Assembly: GCA_903887275.1 (NCBI GenBank)
Contig: CAISPD010000151.1
Location: forward strand, 1 to 63,616
Origin: an uncultured Mucilaginibacter sp.
GTDB lineage: Bacteria > Bacteroidota > Bacteroidia > Sphingobacteriales > Sphingobacteriaceae
Length of the DNA: 63,616 nucleotides
Reading direction: 5' to 3'
The stretch's first letter is position 1; each line of letters begins with the position of its first letter. Made by a program: the position numbers and the translations under genes. Below, piece after piece: positions 45,289 through 55,223 of the stretch. The notes beneath the pieces are model-generated. The model was given only the letters and a program-made list of their open reading frames with translations, was not told where the DNA came from and made no database searches.

Positions 45289-46338
45289 ATGAATTTTGCT
45301 AATGAATTGAGCCGGTGGTATAATACAAATAAGCGTTCGCTTCCCTGGCGTGATACTAACGATGCCTATGTGATATGGCTGTCTGAAATTATTTTACAGC
45401 AGACCCGTGTTGAACAGGGCTTGCCTTACTTTAACCGTTTTTTAGAAAAATACCCGGACGTTAGAGCATTTGCCGGAGCATCGGAAGATGAGGTATTAAA
45501 ATTATGGCAGGGCCTGGGTTATTATTCACGCGGAAGAAACATGCTCAAAACCGCACGTCAGGTAGTATCTGAGTATAATGGGGTCTTTCCGGTTAAATAT
45601 GAGCAACTGATCAAACTTAAGGGTATTGGAGAGTACACAGCTGCGGCCATATCTTCATTTTCTTCTAATGAGGCGAGGGCCGTGGTTGATGGCAACGTTT
45701 ACCGGGTACTGGCACGTTATTTCGGTATCAACGAACCCATCAACACTACCCGGGGTATAAAGTTATTCCGCGGCTTGGCTGATGATATGCTCGATCGGGA
45801 ACATTCCGGCCAGCATAACCAGGCTTTGATGGAGTTTGGGGCCATGCTTTGCAAGCCTAAGAAGCCCGACTGTAGCATTTGCCCTGTGCGCTTATCGTGT
45901 ATTGCTTACCGGGATGATAGCGTAGCAAGTTTGCCGCTGAAGTTAAAAACAGTCAAAATAAAAGAAAGGCATTTCAATTACTTCCTGGTTAGCGATGGTC
46001 AAAGTTTATTAATGAATAAACGAGGCGATAATGATATATGGGCGAATATGTACGATTTGCCAATGCTGGAAACCCCGGGCGCTGTACAGGCGGAAGTACT
46101 TATAGAGCTGCCGGAAGCCAAAGAATTATTTGGTGAGGATATCGGCATTAAAAGTTCTTATTTGGCCAGGAAACATGTACTCACCCATCAGCATATTTAT
46201 GCACAGTTCATACAGATAGCAGTACCGGCCGGATATCAGCACCTGCAAAAATACACAAGGGTTGAATTTGGAGATCTTGACAAAATAGCGATGCCCAAGA
46301 TCATTTATTCTTTTTTGAATAATCTGATTAACACCTGA
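45289..46338 (+). CDS. mutY: A/G-specific adenine glycosylase
   Basis: Removes adenine mispaired with 8-oxoguanine. The 349 residues are full length. Catalytic Glu33 (WLSEIILQQTRV), the helix-hairpin-helix LKGIGEYTAAAI (about 110-121) and Asp134 (VVDGNVYRV) are present. The [4Fe-4S] cysteines 188, 195, 198 and 204 have the family spacing C-x6-C-x2-C-x5-C. A NUDIX-like C-terminal domain (about 225-349) recognises 8-oxoG. The last codons and stop form the left arm of a long perfect hairpin. Confidence 0.96.
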   Translation: MNFANELSRWYNTNKRSLPWRDTNDAYVIWLSEIILQQTRVEQGLPYFNRFLEKYPDVRAFAGASEDEVLKLWQGLGYYSRGRNMLKTARQVVSEYNGVFPVKYEQLIKLKGIGEYTAAAISSFSSNEARAVVDGNVYRVLARYFGINEPINTTRGIKLFRGLADDMLDREHSGQHNQALMEFGAMLCKPKKPDCSICPVRLSCIAYRDDSVASLPLKLKTVKIKERHFNYFLVSDGQSLLMNKRGDNDIWANMYDLPMLETPGAVQAEVLIELPEAKELFGEDIGIKSSYLARKHVLTHQHIYAQFIQIAVPAGYQHLQKYTRVEFGDLDKIAMPKIIYSFLNNLINT

Positions 46339-46363
46339 TCGCAATCAGGTGTTAATCAGATTA
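46320..46363. other. perfect 20-bp hairpin overlapping the mutY stop codon
   Basis: AATCTGATTAACACCTGAT (46321-46339) and its exact reverse complement (46344-46362), plus one flanking A-T pair, surround a 4-nt loop. The left arm contains the mutY codons for LINT and the stop. The mutY and peptidase genes converge here. Neither strand has a T-run after the stem, so it is not a textbook terminator. Confidence 0.7.
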
Positions 46364-46411
46364 AATACTTCATAATAACCTTTCGCCGGCTTTCCTTCCG
46401 GTATCCCGAAA

Positions 46412-48598
46412 TTATCTTGGTCCGGGCGGACAATGTTCTTTCAGGTATTTGGTAAATATTGTCGTTAGGAACAAACTGGTACCTTCGCCTTCATAGATCC
46501 CATGCGAACGGTTAGGATACGACATCAGCTCAAATGGACGGTTGTATTTGATCAACTCATTGATCAGCTGCTCGGCATTGCGGTAATGTACGTTATCATC
46601 GCCTGTACCATGCATATAAAGCAGGTTGCCACGCAGGTTTTTGGCGTAAGTGATAGGTGATCCCTTGATAAAAGGTGCACGTCCGGCCTCATCGGTAGGT
46701 ACGCCCATATAACGTTCCTGATAAATATTATCGTAATTCAATTGCCATCCAACTGCCGCTACCGATATTCCGGTCTTGTATATATCAGGGTATTGGAACA
46801 TCAGGTTCAATGTGCAGGATCCGCCACCGCTCCAACCATGCACTGCCACCCGTGTTGAATCAATAAATGGCCATTTTAGGATCTCTTTGGCACCCATAGC
46901 CTGGTCGCGGATATTTACGATCCCTATACTTTTGTAGATTGCTTTGCGCCACGCCGTTCCTTTAGGTGCAGGTGTACCCCGGTTATCAAGCGAGATATAG
47001 ATATAACCATCGTCGGCCATGTTCCCGGCATATTGGTAATTGCGGGTTGCGCCATAGGCGTCAACAACCGTAGCACCTGCAGGTTCGCTGTAAACATAAA
47101 ACACAACCGGATATTTTTTAGTTGAATCAAAATGGGTAGGTTTTACCATCCAGCCATCCATTTCAACACCATCAATAGTTTTTACCTTGAAAAAAACCGG
47201 TTTGTTTTTAGCGTCAGTTTTTAGCGCAATATGTTTACCGCTGATATGTTTATTATCCGGCAGACTAACAATTTCGGTTTCGTAGGGGGTGTAGCTGTTT
47301 GAAAAAGTGTGCAAGGCTACTTTGCCATTTGGCGATACGGTATAACTATGCGTACCCGGCAGGTCTTTCGGGGTAACTCGTTCAGGGGTTTTGCTTGATC
47401 CGTTCAGTTTTACCCGATACAGGTACTTTTGGGTAGCATTATCAGGCGATGCTGTAAAATATAAATAGCCACCGGTTTCGTCTATACAATTCACACTGAT
47501 CACGTCATAATCGCCTTTGGTTATCAGCGTTTCTTTTCCGGTTGTTGTTATACGGTAAACATGGTTCCAGCCATCTTTTTCACTTTCCCAGGTAAACGAT
47601 TTTCCATCTTTCAGCCAGTTCCAGCGAACAGGGTCACGACGCCAGCTATCTATCCAGGTATCTGATATTTCGTCATGTATCTGACGTGCAGCACCACTGT
47701 TAGCATCTGCAATAAATATCTTGCTTTCATTTTGGGCGCGGTTCAACTGCTCAAGTATGATCTCGCCAGAGTTGGTGGTCCACTCCATTCTCGGAATGTA
47801 ATGCTGTATCTTATCGCCGGGCACATCCATCCAGATAGTTTTAGCACTGCTAATATCTACCACCCCCAGTTTGCAGGAACTTGGATCCTCGCCGGCAACC
47901 GGATATTCAACAGGTACAGTGTAAGGATAGATAGAATCTGTGGTATTCAACATCAGGTAGTTTTTTATCTTGCGCGCGTCAATCTGCCAGAAGGCTATCA
48001 ATTTGCTATCTGGCGACCAGCGGAAACCATCGCGGCATTCCAATTCTTCTTCGTAAACCCAATCAAACGTGCCATTGATCAGTTTTTTTTCGCCATCAAA
48101 AGTTAGCTGTTTGATACTGCCATTTGCCAGGTCTTCCACAAAAATATTGTGTTCGCTAACATAGGCGGCCTTAGTTCCATCCGGAGAAAATTTGGCAAAC
48201 ATCAGTGATGATTCGGGTTTGCCGATACCCAACTGTTTAAGCGTTTTTGCATTGATATCATATACCCAATAGTCGCCACGGGTATTGTAGCGCCATACTC
48301 TTTTAGTGTTAGTGAAGATAAGCACTTTGCTATCATCCTCAGAAAATTTGAAACCACTCACTTCCAAAGTAGATTTACCTGCTGGAGTAAGCATTTCCTT
48401 GGTGATCACTACGGCCTTTTTTGACGAGTCGCGGGTATCGAGTTCATCAATTCCACCGTTTTTACCGGCAGTAAAATATTGATAGCCGTCTTTAGCCCAG
48501 TTAAAGCCACCGCGTTGTGCCAGCACTTTAGCTTGCGTACATAGTAAAATCGCCAGCACAAGTAAGCATGTACCGAGCCGATAGAAGCTTGTTTTCAT
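46412..48598 (-). CDS. dipeptidyl-peptidase IV (S9 family)
   Basis: Secreted serine exopeptidase of 728 residues removing X-Pro or X-Ala dipeptides. A signal peptide (about 1-27, ending VLAQ) leads to an eight-bladed propeller and a C-terminal alpha/beta-hydrolase domain. The nucleophile is Ser590 in GWSGGGS, the catalytic Asp is in HGTGDDNVH (about 667-668) and His699 is in NRSHGIY. The double-Glu substrate clamp (VYEEELECRDGFRWSP) typical of DPP IV is present. It likely acts in the periplasm on peptides. Confidence 0.94.
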   Translation of the reverse strand: MKTSFYRLGTCLLVLAILLCTQAKVLAQRGGFNWAKDGYQYFTAGKNGGIDELDTRDSSKKAVVITKEMLTPAGKSTLEVSGFKFSEDDSKVLIFTNTKRVWRYNTRGDYWVYDINAKTLKQLGIGKPESSLMFAKFSPDGTKAAYVSEHNIFVEDLANGSIKQLTFDGEKKLINGTFDWVYEEELECRDGFRWSPDSKLIAFWQIDARKIKNYLMLNTTDSIYPYTVPVEYPVAGEDPSSCKLGVVDISSAKTIWMDVPGDKIQHYIPRMEWTTNSGEIILEQLNRAQNESKIFIADANSGAARQIHDEISDTWIDSWRRDPVRWNWLKDGKSFTWESEKDGWNHVYRITTTGKETLITKGDYDVISVNCIDETGGYLYFTASPDNATQKYLYRVKLNGSSKTPERVTPKDLPGTHSYTVSPNGKVALHTFSNSYTPYETEIVSLPDNKHISGKHIALKTDAKNKPVFFKVKTIDGVEMDGWMVKPTHFDSTKKYPVVFYVYSEPAGATVVDAYGATRNYQYAGNMADDGYIYISLDNRGTPAPKGTAWRKAIYKSIGIVNIRDQAMGAKEILKWPFIDSTRVAVHGWSGGGSCTLNLMFQYPDIYKTGISVAAVGWQLNYDNIYQERYMGVPTDEAGRAPFIKGSPITYAKNLRGNLLYMHGTGDDNVHYRNAEQLINELIKYNRPFELMSYPNRSHGIYEGEGTSLFLTTIFTKYLKEHCPPGPR

Positions 48599-48681
48599 AG
48601 TTTGAAGTTTAATTGTTCTGTTAATTGAGAATGAATTTTGGCGTTAAATTAGTAATTTACAGCCCCCCATTAGTTTCCGAC

Positions 48682-50214
48682 ATGAAAAAAGTTTATAGTG
48701 TACTGTCAGTTTTAATTTTTGTTGCTTCCCTTGCGTTTTCTCAGAAAGTTGACCGCAGTAAATTTATCAGCGACAGTCTTGATGTTTATATCAATAAAGC
48801 CATGACCAACTGGCGGGTTCCTGGTGTAGCCATTTGCATTGTAAAAGATGGTAAAGTGGTTAAAATGAAGGGCTACGGCATCAAAGAACTTGGCCTGAAC
48901 AACAAGGTTGACGAAAATACGCTGTTTATGATAGGCAGCAATACCAAAGCCTTTACAGCTACCGCCCTGGCCATACTTCAGGTACAAGGCAAATTGTCAC
49001 TGGATGATAAAGTGAACAAATACCTGCCTCAATGGAAGCTGGATAATGCCTATGCCAGTCAGGAAGCGATGATCCGCGACCTGCTATGCCACCGCATTGG
49101 TTTCAGAACCTTCCAGGGTGATTTTACCTTTTACAACACTGACCTGACCCGCGACCAGGTAATGGAAAAAATGAGCCATGTAAAAGCAGCTTATCCATTC
49201 CGTACTACCTGGGGATATACCAATTCGGCTTTTTTAACAGCAGGGCAAATTATACCGGTTGTTACCGGCAAACCCTGGGAAGTATTTGTAAGAGAAAATA
49301 TTTTTGCACCCCTGGGTATGGGGAATACCCTGGCACTTACTGCCGATATTACCCGTTCGCTTAACCGTACGGCACCGCATACCCTGGTCAATGGGCAGCT
49401 TAATGCCATTCCCTATTGTAATATTGATGGTTTGGCCCCGGCCGGTGCCATCAGCTCGTCGGTAAACGACTTAAGTAAATGGGTGCTGGCTTTGCTCGAC
49501 TATGGTAAAGTAGGGCCCCGTCAGGTTATACCGGCCGAAGCAATTCGCCTTACCCGTGAGCCTCAGGATGTGATCGGTAACTCGGGCCATCCCGGCGGTG
49601 AAGTTGATTATTCTCTTTATGGTTTGGGTTGGGAACTGGAGGATTATAACAACCACCGTATCGTGATGCATACAGGAGGCGTAAACGGCTATGTATCATC
49701 CGTTACGCTATTGCCTAAAGACAAACTCGGAATCATCATTTTAACCAATACCGACCAGAACGAACTGTTTGAGGCACTAAAATGGGATATCATTGACGCC
49801 TACCTGCAAAAGCCTTTTGGCGACGTAAATGGTAAATACCTGGCCTATTTTAAAAACCAGCAGCAAGCCGAAGCTGCAAAGGACAAAAAGCTAAAGGATA
49901 CTATCGCCATGAACCTGCATCCGGCAATGGCAGTTTCGGAATATACCGGCAAATATGTAAATGACCTCTATGGCAACATGACCGTTTCGCCGGGCGCCAA
50001 TAACGATCTGGAAATGCGTTTTGAACATCACCCCAAAATGTTCGCTAAACTGCAGCCGCTGGGTGGTAACCGCTTTTATGTTACTTTCTCCGACCCAATA
50101 TTAGGGAAAGCTATCTTTCCGTTTACGGTTGAGGGTGGCAAAGTAACTGGTGTGCGTGTAAAAGTAGCCGATTTTGTAGAGTATGATCCCTATGATTTTA
50201 AGAAGATACCCTGA
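48682..50214 (+). CDS. secreted serine hydrolase, class C beta-lactamase family
   Basis: A 510-residue periplasmic serine hydrolase. I chose the ATG at 48682 because a signal peptide (about 1-20, ending LAFS-Q) follows directly. Catalytic Ser86 and Lys89 in IGSNTKA, Tyr179-Thr-Asn181 in WGYTNSA, and an HTGG motif replacing KTG near 330 are visible. A C-terminal DUF3471-like domain (about 400-510) is present. The family includes esterases, D-aminopeptidases and penicillin-binding relatives; true beta-lactamase activity is not implied. Divergent from the dipeptidyl-peptidase gene. Confidence 0.92.
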   Translation: MKKVYSVLSVLIFVASLAFSQKVDRSKFISDSLDVYINKAMTNWRVPGVAICIVKDGKVVKMKGYGIKELGLNNKVDENTLFMIGSNTKAFTATALAILQVQGKLSLDDKVNKYLPQWKLDNAYASQEAMIRDLLCHRIGFRTFQGDFTFYNTDLTRDQVMEKMSHVKAAYPFRTTWGYTNSAFLTAGQIIPVVTGKPWEVFVRENIFAPLGMGNTLALTADITRSLNRTAPHTLVNGQLNAIPYCNIDGLAPAGAISSSVNDLSKWVLALLDYGKVGPRQVIPAEAIRLTREPQDVIGNSGHPGGEVDYSLYGLGWELEDYNNHRIVMHTGGVNGYVSSVTLLPKDKLGIIILTNTDQNELFEALKWDIIDAYLQKPFGDVNGKYLAYFKNQQQAEAAKDKKLKDTIAMNLHPAMAVSEYTGKYVNDLYGNMTVSPGANNDLEMRFEHHPKMFAKLQPLGGNRFYVTFSDPILGKAIFPFTVEGGKVTGVRVKVADFVEYDPYDFKKIP

Positions 50215-50328
50215 GGGGGGTATTGGGTATTGGTCATTAGGCATTGGGTATTTGGGCAAGATATATCGGCGGAATCAGCATTACCGGTAGCTATCGGGAT
50301 ACACGGAATAGCGGTTAAGGCGCTTAAT
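50215..50328. repeat. degenerate word array (locus 6) plus diverged palindromic repeat
   Basis: GGTATTGGGTATTGGTC-type words fill 50217-50255, and ATTGGTCATTAGGCATTG (50229-50246) is the reverse complement of a word at 24315-24332 with one mismatch. Then 50273-50317 is a diverged copy of the left-end 95-bp repeat (AATCAGCA, TAGCTATCGGGA, GCGGTT in the same order). The stretch separates two convergent genes. Confidence 0.55.
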
Positions 50329-50703
50329 TTAAGACTTTCTATTTGTCGAAGCCAAAGGCTTATTCATCACCAAATAAAAAAACAGGCCACCGATAGCATA
50401 AAGCAGTGCATCTAACCAATCGCGGGTATAGCGTTTTGACAGGAGCGGTAAAATTACTTCAAAAACCAGGCTTACATAAACTACTACAAATACAACTTTG
50501 CTTGCTGAAAGCACATAGTAATTGCTGCGGATAATTGCCACCCGCATCAAACAAAGAGTAAGGTTTGCAATCACCGGTATCGCAAAGAGGTCGTCGATAT
50601 AGCCGTTAACAAATGGTAGCGGATATCCAAATTCGCGACTTGCGTAAATCACCACCCAGGTTAAACAGCCAAGAATAAACCAGGGGTTGAGTAAGGTTTT
50701 CAT
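50329..50703 (-). CDS. small integral membrane protein (VanZ-like layout), unknown
   Basis: A 124-residue protein with four predicted membrane helices (about 7-22, 38-58, 66-88, 96-113). The loop YTRDWLDALLYAIGGL between the last two helices recalls the D-x-x-D/N-x-x-x-N arrangement of VanZ-like proteins, but the match is weak. No assignable function. Its ATG directly follows the stop codon of the zinc-ribbon gene (TAAATG), so the two are co-translated. Confidence 0.75.
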   Translation of the reverse strand: MKTLLNPWFILGCLTWVVIYASREFGYPLPFVNGYIDDLFAIPVIANLTLCLMRVAIIRSNYYVLSASKVVFVVVYVSLVFEVILPLLSKRYTRDWLDALLYAIGGLFFYLVMNKPLASTNRKS

Positions 50704-51018
50704 TTAGCCTGCCAGCAAACTGATAACGAAAATGAGGATAGTGACAAAGGTAAAAATAACCAGCTGCACATAGTACATGCTCCACCTTACCGTATTGAAG
50801 GAAAACTTGTAAAGACGCCGGAATGGGCCGTCGCCTGGCTTGATCGAAAAATAATCGTCTTCAGCTTTTAACTGCTTGTTGATACGTTTTTCAACCTCAT
50901 GCGAAAAACGCCGCGTTTCCAGGAATTCGCCACAGTTGATGCAACGGTCGTCGATATGGCCCTGCCACATCGTCCAAGTATCGCAATGCGGGCACCTGAT
51001 CTCGCTAACCTTAGTCAT
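50704..51018 (-). CDS. membrane protein with N-terminal zinc ribbon
   Basis: A 104-residue protein with a CxxC...CxxC zinc ribbon (Cys9, Cys12, Cys26, Cys29), a charged linker and one C-terminal membrane helix (about 80-103). No named family recognised. It is directly coupled to the small membrane protein downstream and may recruit or sense something at the inner membrane. Confidence 0.75.
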   Translation of the reverse strand: MTKVSEIRCPHCDTWTMWQGHIDDRCINCGEFLETRRFSHEVEKRINKQLKAEDDYFSIKPGDGPFRRLYKFSFNTVRWSMYYVQLVIFTFVTILIFVISLLAG

Positions 51019-51081
51019 TTAACAAAAGTACGTTTAACAATATTAACCCGGAAGGGATGCTGCAGATTTGACAATTGGCAG

Positions 51082-51115
51082 AAAAAAATCAGCCAGGTTT
51101 TCAAGCCCGGCTGAT
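51082..51115 (-). terminator. orphan terminator-like hairpin
   Basis: On the minus strand ATCAGCCGGG...CCTGGCTGAT followed by a run of seven T makes a strong rho-independent signal (stem between 51088 and 51115). It lies about 200 bp below the amidohydrolase stop, which already has its own terminator, and 64 bp above the zinc-ribbon gene start. Confidence 0.75.
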
Positions 51116-51279
51116 CTGAAATTTAATTAACCAATCCAACAAACAAAAGGTAGTAACTTTTAACTGACAATATAAAGCTATCGCTAATATTGACTTTCTT
51201 CAATCAATAGATACTAACATATTAACATTCAGAAGGATGGAAAGAAAGTTTAAAATGCTTTGATTTCTTTAAAGACTTA

Positions 51280-51311
51280 TAAAAAACAAATGCTGGTTTT
51301 TATAAGCATTT
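51280..51311 (-). terminator. terminator of the M20 amidohydrolase gene
   Basis: Minus-strand AAATGCT / AGCATTT stem (plus 51288-51294 and 51305-51311) with a 10-nt loop and trailing T-run, just 3 bp past the stop codon. Between this and the hairpin at 51082 is about 165 bp with no gene visible. Confidence 0.7.
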
Positions 51312-51313
51312 CG

Positions 51314-52618
51314 TTAATTCTTCTTCCCCAAATAATCCAAAGTCAGGTTACATAGCGTTTTTACGCCCAGCGGAAACACACTTTCATCCACATAAAAATC
51401 GGGTGAATGGTTGGAGGCCACAGTTTTGGGGTCGGTACCCTTGGGCATACCACCCAGGAAAACATCCAGCCCCGGTACTTTTTGCTGGAAATAGCTCATA
51501 TCTTCTGAGCCGGTCATTGGTGGCCCGAGTATGGTATTTTCAACACCGGCGGTTTGTTGCAGGGTAGGCAGCATTCTGGCCGTCAATGCAGGGTCGTTAT
51601 AGGTAGCCGGGTAATGTACGCTGTAAGGTATATACACTTCGGCAGTCGCGCCATTCGCTTCTGCAATTTTGGTGACAATCTCTCTCACCCTTTTTTTCAA
51701 TAGCTCCTCATCAGCATCAGTCATAGCGCGCAGCGTACCTAACATTTCAACTTTTTCGGGGATGATATTGTGGCGGTTACCACCGTTAATAGCCGCTATT
51801 GTAACTACTGCCGGATTTTCTTTCAGATTGACATTACGACTGATAATAGTTTGCAAACTGGTAATGATCTCGGCAGAGGTAACGATAGGGTCGACCGAGA
51901 ACCAGGGTTCGGCACCATGCGAGGATTTGCCTTTGATAACGATCTTCATATCATTCACCGAAGCCAGGGCGCCGCCCGGACGATAGGTGATGGTGCCCGC
52001 AGGCATATAGGAGAAGATATGTTGTGCAAAAATGACATCCACTTTCGGGTTTTCTAATGCGCCCTCTTTGATCATTTCTTCGGCACCGCCTTTTTCGCCT
52101 GTAGGCGTACCTTCTTCGGCAGGTTGGAAGATAAACTTCACAGATCCATGCAGTTGGCTTTTTATGGAAGTTAAAATTTCAGCCACGGTAAGCAGCATGG
52201 CCATATGAGTATCGTGGCCACAGGCATGCATTGTGCCTACGCTTTGGCCATTATAGGTAGTGGTTACGGTTGAGGCAAAGGGCACATGCGGGTGCTCGGT
52301 TACCGGTAAGCCATCCAGTTCTGAACGGAGCGCTACCACCGGTCCTGGATATGCACCTTTTAACAGGGCAACTACTCCGGTAGTTGCCACCCCTGTTTTT
52401 ACTTCAAGGCCAAGCGAACGCAGGTAATGGGCTACGATCCCTGCAGTACGCACCTCGCGGTTACCCAACTCGGGATTTTGATGAAAATCGCGGCGCCATG
52501 CAACAGTTTGAGAGAAAAGTGAATCGGCTTTTTTAGCAACCAATGTTTTCAATGCATCGGTTTGGGCGAAAACCCAGGACGGACCTGCAAACAGCAATAA
52601 CAGCCAAAACTTTTTCAT
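51314..52618 (-). CDS. M20 family amidohydrolase with signal peptide
   Basis: A 434-residue metal-dependent amidohydrolase of the hippurate/N-acyl-amino-acid hydrolase group. A signal peptide (about 1-18, ending WVFAQ) places it in the periplasm. Metal-binding motifs are MHACGHDTHM (about 131-140), PAEEGTPTGEKGG (about 167-179) and a C-terminal ASNHSPDFYVDE. It probably releases amino acids from acylated or amide-linked substrates. It follows the FKBP gene at an 80-bp distance on the same strand. Confidence 0.92.
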   Translation of the reverse strand: MKKFWLLLLFAGPSWVFAQTDALKTLVAKKADSLFSQTVAWRRDFHQNPELGNREVRTAGIVAHYLRSLGLEVKTGVATTGVVALLKGAYPGPVVALRSELDGLPVTEHPHVPFASTVTTTYNGQSVGTMHACGHDTHMAMLLTVAEILTSIKSQLHGSVKFIFQPAEEGTPTGEKGGAEEMIKEGALENPKVDVIFAQHIFSYMPAGTITYRPGGALASVNDMKIVIKGKSSHGAEPWFSVDPIVTSAEIITSLQTIISRNVNLKENPAVVTIAAINGGNRHNIIPEKVEMLGTLRAMTDADEELLKKRVREIVTKIAEANGATAEVYIPYSVHYPATYNDPALTARMLPTLQQTAGVENTILGPPMTGSEDMSYFQQKVPGLDVFLGGMPKGTDPKTVASNHSPDFYVDESVFPLGVKTLCNLTLDYLGKKN

Positions 52619-52697
52619 AGTTAAAGATTTTTTGACCGAATATAATGTTTTGGTAGTACAAGTTCAATCCGTCGGGCAAATTGACCATGCAGCCAGA

Positions 52698-53162
52698 TCA
52701 GTTTACAAAACTGAGCATATCTACAGTGAAAATTAAGACTGAATTTTTTGGGATACCGCCATTGGCTGTATTACCGTAACCAAGTGATGAGGGTATCAAC
52801 AACAAAATACGACCTCCATTATTGATATGCGGTAAACCCAATTGCCAACCCCTGATCACGTTGGTCAGAGGAATTGTTAATGCAGTTTCAGTATCAAAAA
52901 TAGTTCCGTCGGTAAGTTTACCGGTAGAATTTACAGTGACCGTAGCTGCCGCATCAGGGTATTTTCCGATACCGGGTGTAACCACCTTGTAATATAAACC
53001 AGAGGGGTCTTTTACCACATCTGTTAAACTGTTGGCTTTGATATAAGCTTGAATAGTTGCGTCATCGTTGGCGGCCTGAACCGCAGCGTTAAAGCTGTCT
53101 TTTTTACAAGAAGATACAACGATCAGAAAAAAGCAGAGCAGGGGTATCAGTTTTTTCATCAT
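52698..53162 (-). CDS. FKBP-type peptidyl-prolyl isomerase lipoprotein
   Basis: A 154-residue protein with lipobox SSC and Cys19 after a hydrophobic signal. The C-terminal FKBP domain (about 55-154) contains GTIFDTE, the VIRGWQLGLPHINNGGRILLLIPSS region and LGYG. It should assist folding of periplasmic or outer-membrane proteins at proline bonds. It lies 39 bp after aspS on the same strand and may be read from the same transcript. Confidence 0.92.
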   Translation of the reverse strand: MMKKLIPLLCFFLIVVSSCKKDSFNAAVQAANDDATIQAYIKANSLTDVVKDPSGLYYKVVTPGIGKYPDAAATVTVNSTGKLTDGTIFDTETALTIPLTNVIRGWQLGLPHINNGGRILLLIPSSLGYGNTANGGIPKNSVLIFTVDMLSFVN

Positions 53163-53201
53163 AAAATAATATACAGGGATAACTCAAATTTCACCGGAAA
53201 A

Positions 53202-54947
53202 TTATACGGTGGTCTTAATTTTGAGCTCCTGTAATTGTTCGTTAGCAATAGTCGAAGGCGTATCGATCATCAGGTCACGGCCAGAGTTATTCTTCGGGAA
53301 TGCCATTACATCACGTATCGAGTCTAAACCAGCGAAGATGGATACCAGACGATCAAATCCGAATGCGATACCTCCATGCGGTGGTGCACCGTATTCAAAA
53401 GCATCCATCAAAAAGCCAAACTGTTTTTGTGCCTCTTCTTTGCTGAAGCCAAGGTGCTTGAACATCAAGGCTTGTAAATCACGGTCATGAATTCGGATCG
53501 ATCCTCCGCCGATCTCAGTGCCATTGATCACCAGGTCATAGGCATTGGCACGCACTGCACCTGGCGCGGTGTCCAACAATACGATATCTTCCGGTTTTGG
53601 AGAAGTAAATGGGTGGTGCATGGCATGGTAACGACCTGATTCTTCATCCCATTCCAGCAAAGGAAAATCGAGCACCCAAAGCGGAGCAAATTCGTCTTTT
53701 TTACGCAGACCAAGTCGGTTACCTATTTCCAGTCTTAGTTCATTCAATTGTTTCCGAACCCTTTCGGCATTACCCGCCAGTACCAGCATCAGATCGCCGG
53801 GTTGAGCTTCAAATGCTGCCGCCCAATTGGTAAGTTCGTCTTCGCTATAAAACTTATCTACGGATGATTTTAAAGTACCATCTGTGTTATAACGACAATA
53901 GATCAAACCGGTTGCTCCAATTTGCGGGCGTTTGAGCCATTCGGTAAGTTCATCTATTTGCTTGCGGGTGTATTCTGCACAACCTTTGGCGTTGATGCCA
54001 ACTACAAGTTCGGCATTATCAAAAATGCTGAATCCTTTACCCTGAACAATATCATTCAGTTCAACAAACTGCATACCGAAACGGATATCTGGTTTATCAG
54101 ATCCATATAAGCGCATCGCATCTGCATATTGCATGCGCGGGAATTTTTCGAAATGAATATTTTTAACTGTTTTGAACAGGTGACGGGTCATACCCTCGAA
54201 AATATGCAATATATCTTCCTGGGTAATAAAGGCCATTTCACAGTCGATCTGGGTAAACTCAGGCTGACGGTCGGCACGCAGATCCTCATCGCGGAAACAT
54301 TTAACGATCTGAAAATAACGATCGAAGCCGCTTACCATTAATAACTGTTTAAAGGTTTGTGGCGACTGGGGCAGGGCATAAAACTCGCCCGGGTTCATAC
54401 GGCTTGGTACCACAAAATCGCGTGCGCCTTCCGGGGTTGATTTGATCAATACCGGTGTTTCCACTTCAATAAAGCCCAAACCATCCAAATATTTTCTTAC
54501 TTCCTGAGCCATTTTATGGCGAAGTACCAGGTTGTTGCGTATTGGGTTACGGCGCAGGTCGAGGTAACGGTATTTGGCACGAAGTTCTTCACCGCCATCA
54601 GTATCGTCTTCGATCAAAAAAGGCGGCACTTTAGCTGCATTCAAAATCTCGAGTTCGTCAACAGCGATCTCGATATCGCCAGTTGCCAGTTTAGGGTTCT
54701 TGTTGGTACGTTCAATAACATTACCACTTACTTTGATCACGTACTCACGACCCAGTTCACGGGTCTTATCCCGTAAAGCAGCGTCAGAATCAGGGTTGAA
54801 CACCAATTGTGTCAATCCATAACGATCGCGCACATCAATAAAAGTCATTCCGCCCAGGTCGCGCGATTTCTGTACCCATCCGCATAAAGTAACATATTTA
54901 CCTAAATGGCTGATATTTAATTCGCCGCAAGTGTGTGTCCGTAACAT
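53202..54947 (-). CDS. aspS: aspartyl-tRNA synthetase
   Basis: Class II synthetase of 581 residues, the bacterial length. The N-terminal OB-fold anticodon-binding domain (1-105), catalytic motif 2 ([18 protein letters not shown] about 218-235), a GAD insertion in the middle and motif 3 ([10 protein letters not shown] about 529-538) are all visible. Its upstream region contains an inverted word array shared with the divergent NlpC/P60 gene. Confidence 0.98.
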   Translation of the reverse strand: MLRTHTCGELNISHLGKYVTLCGWVQKSRDLGGMTFIDVRDRYGLTQLVFNPDSDAALRDKTRELGREYVIKVSGNVIERTNKNPKLATGDIEIAVDELEILNAAKVPPFLIEDDTDGGEELRAKYRYLDLRRNPIRNNLVLRHKMAQEVRKYLDGLGFIEVETPVLIKSTPEGARDFVVPSRMNPGEFYALPQSPQTFKQLLMVSGFDRYFQIVKCFRDEDLRADRQPEFTQIDCEMAFITQEDILHIFEGMTRHLFKTVKNIHFEKFPRMQYADAMRLYGSDKPDIRFGMQFVELNDIVQGKGFSIFDNAELVVGINAKGCAEYTRKQIDELTEWLKRPQIGATGLIYCRYNTDGTLKSSVDKFYSEDELTNWAAAFEAQPGDLMLVLAGNAERVRKQLNELRLEIGNRLGLRKKDEFAPLWVLDFPLLEWDEESGRYHAMHHPFTSPKPEDIVLLDTAPGAVRANAYDLVINGTEIGGGSIRIHDRDLQALMFKHLGFSKEEAQKQFGFLMDAFEYGAPPHGGIAFGFDRLVSIFAGLDSIRDVMAFPKNNSGRDLMIDTPSTIANEQLQELKIKTTV

Positions 54948-54987
54948 AGCATTGTTTTATAAAGGATTGCAAAAGTAGGTTTTTTGT

Positions 54988-55152
54988 GTGAAAGTCCGAA
55001 AGTCCGGAAGTCCGAATGTCCGAAAGACGACCGGGGATAAGGAAAAAATAGAAGCTATTGTTTGAACAGCGATATTCTGCGAGTCATCATAGCTGCAAAC
55101 CTATGGCATAAAATTCTTCCGGACTTCCGGACTTCCGCGGACCTCCGGACTC
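54988..55152. repeat. degenerate inverted word array (locus 7)
   Basis: The left block 54988-55029 is tandem AAGTCCGA/GAAGTCCG words; the right block 55116-55152 is CTTCCGGACTTCCGGACTTC-type words, nearly the exact reverse complement. About 85 bp lie between. It separates the divergent aspS and NlpC/P60 genes. Related words recur at 60350-60440. Confidence 0.7.
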
Positions 55153-55223
55153 AAAACATCCCCGTCAATTTTTTCGTAAAAAAAATACTATAGTCATCAA
55201 AAAGCAATATATTGGGCCTGAAA

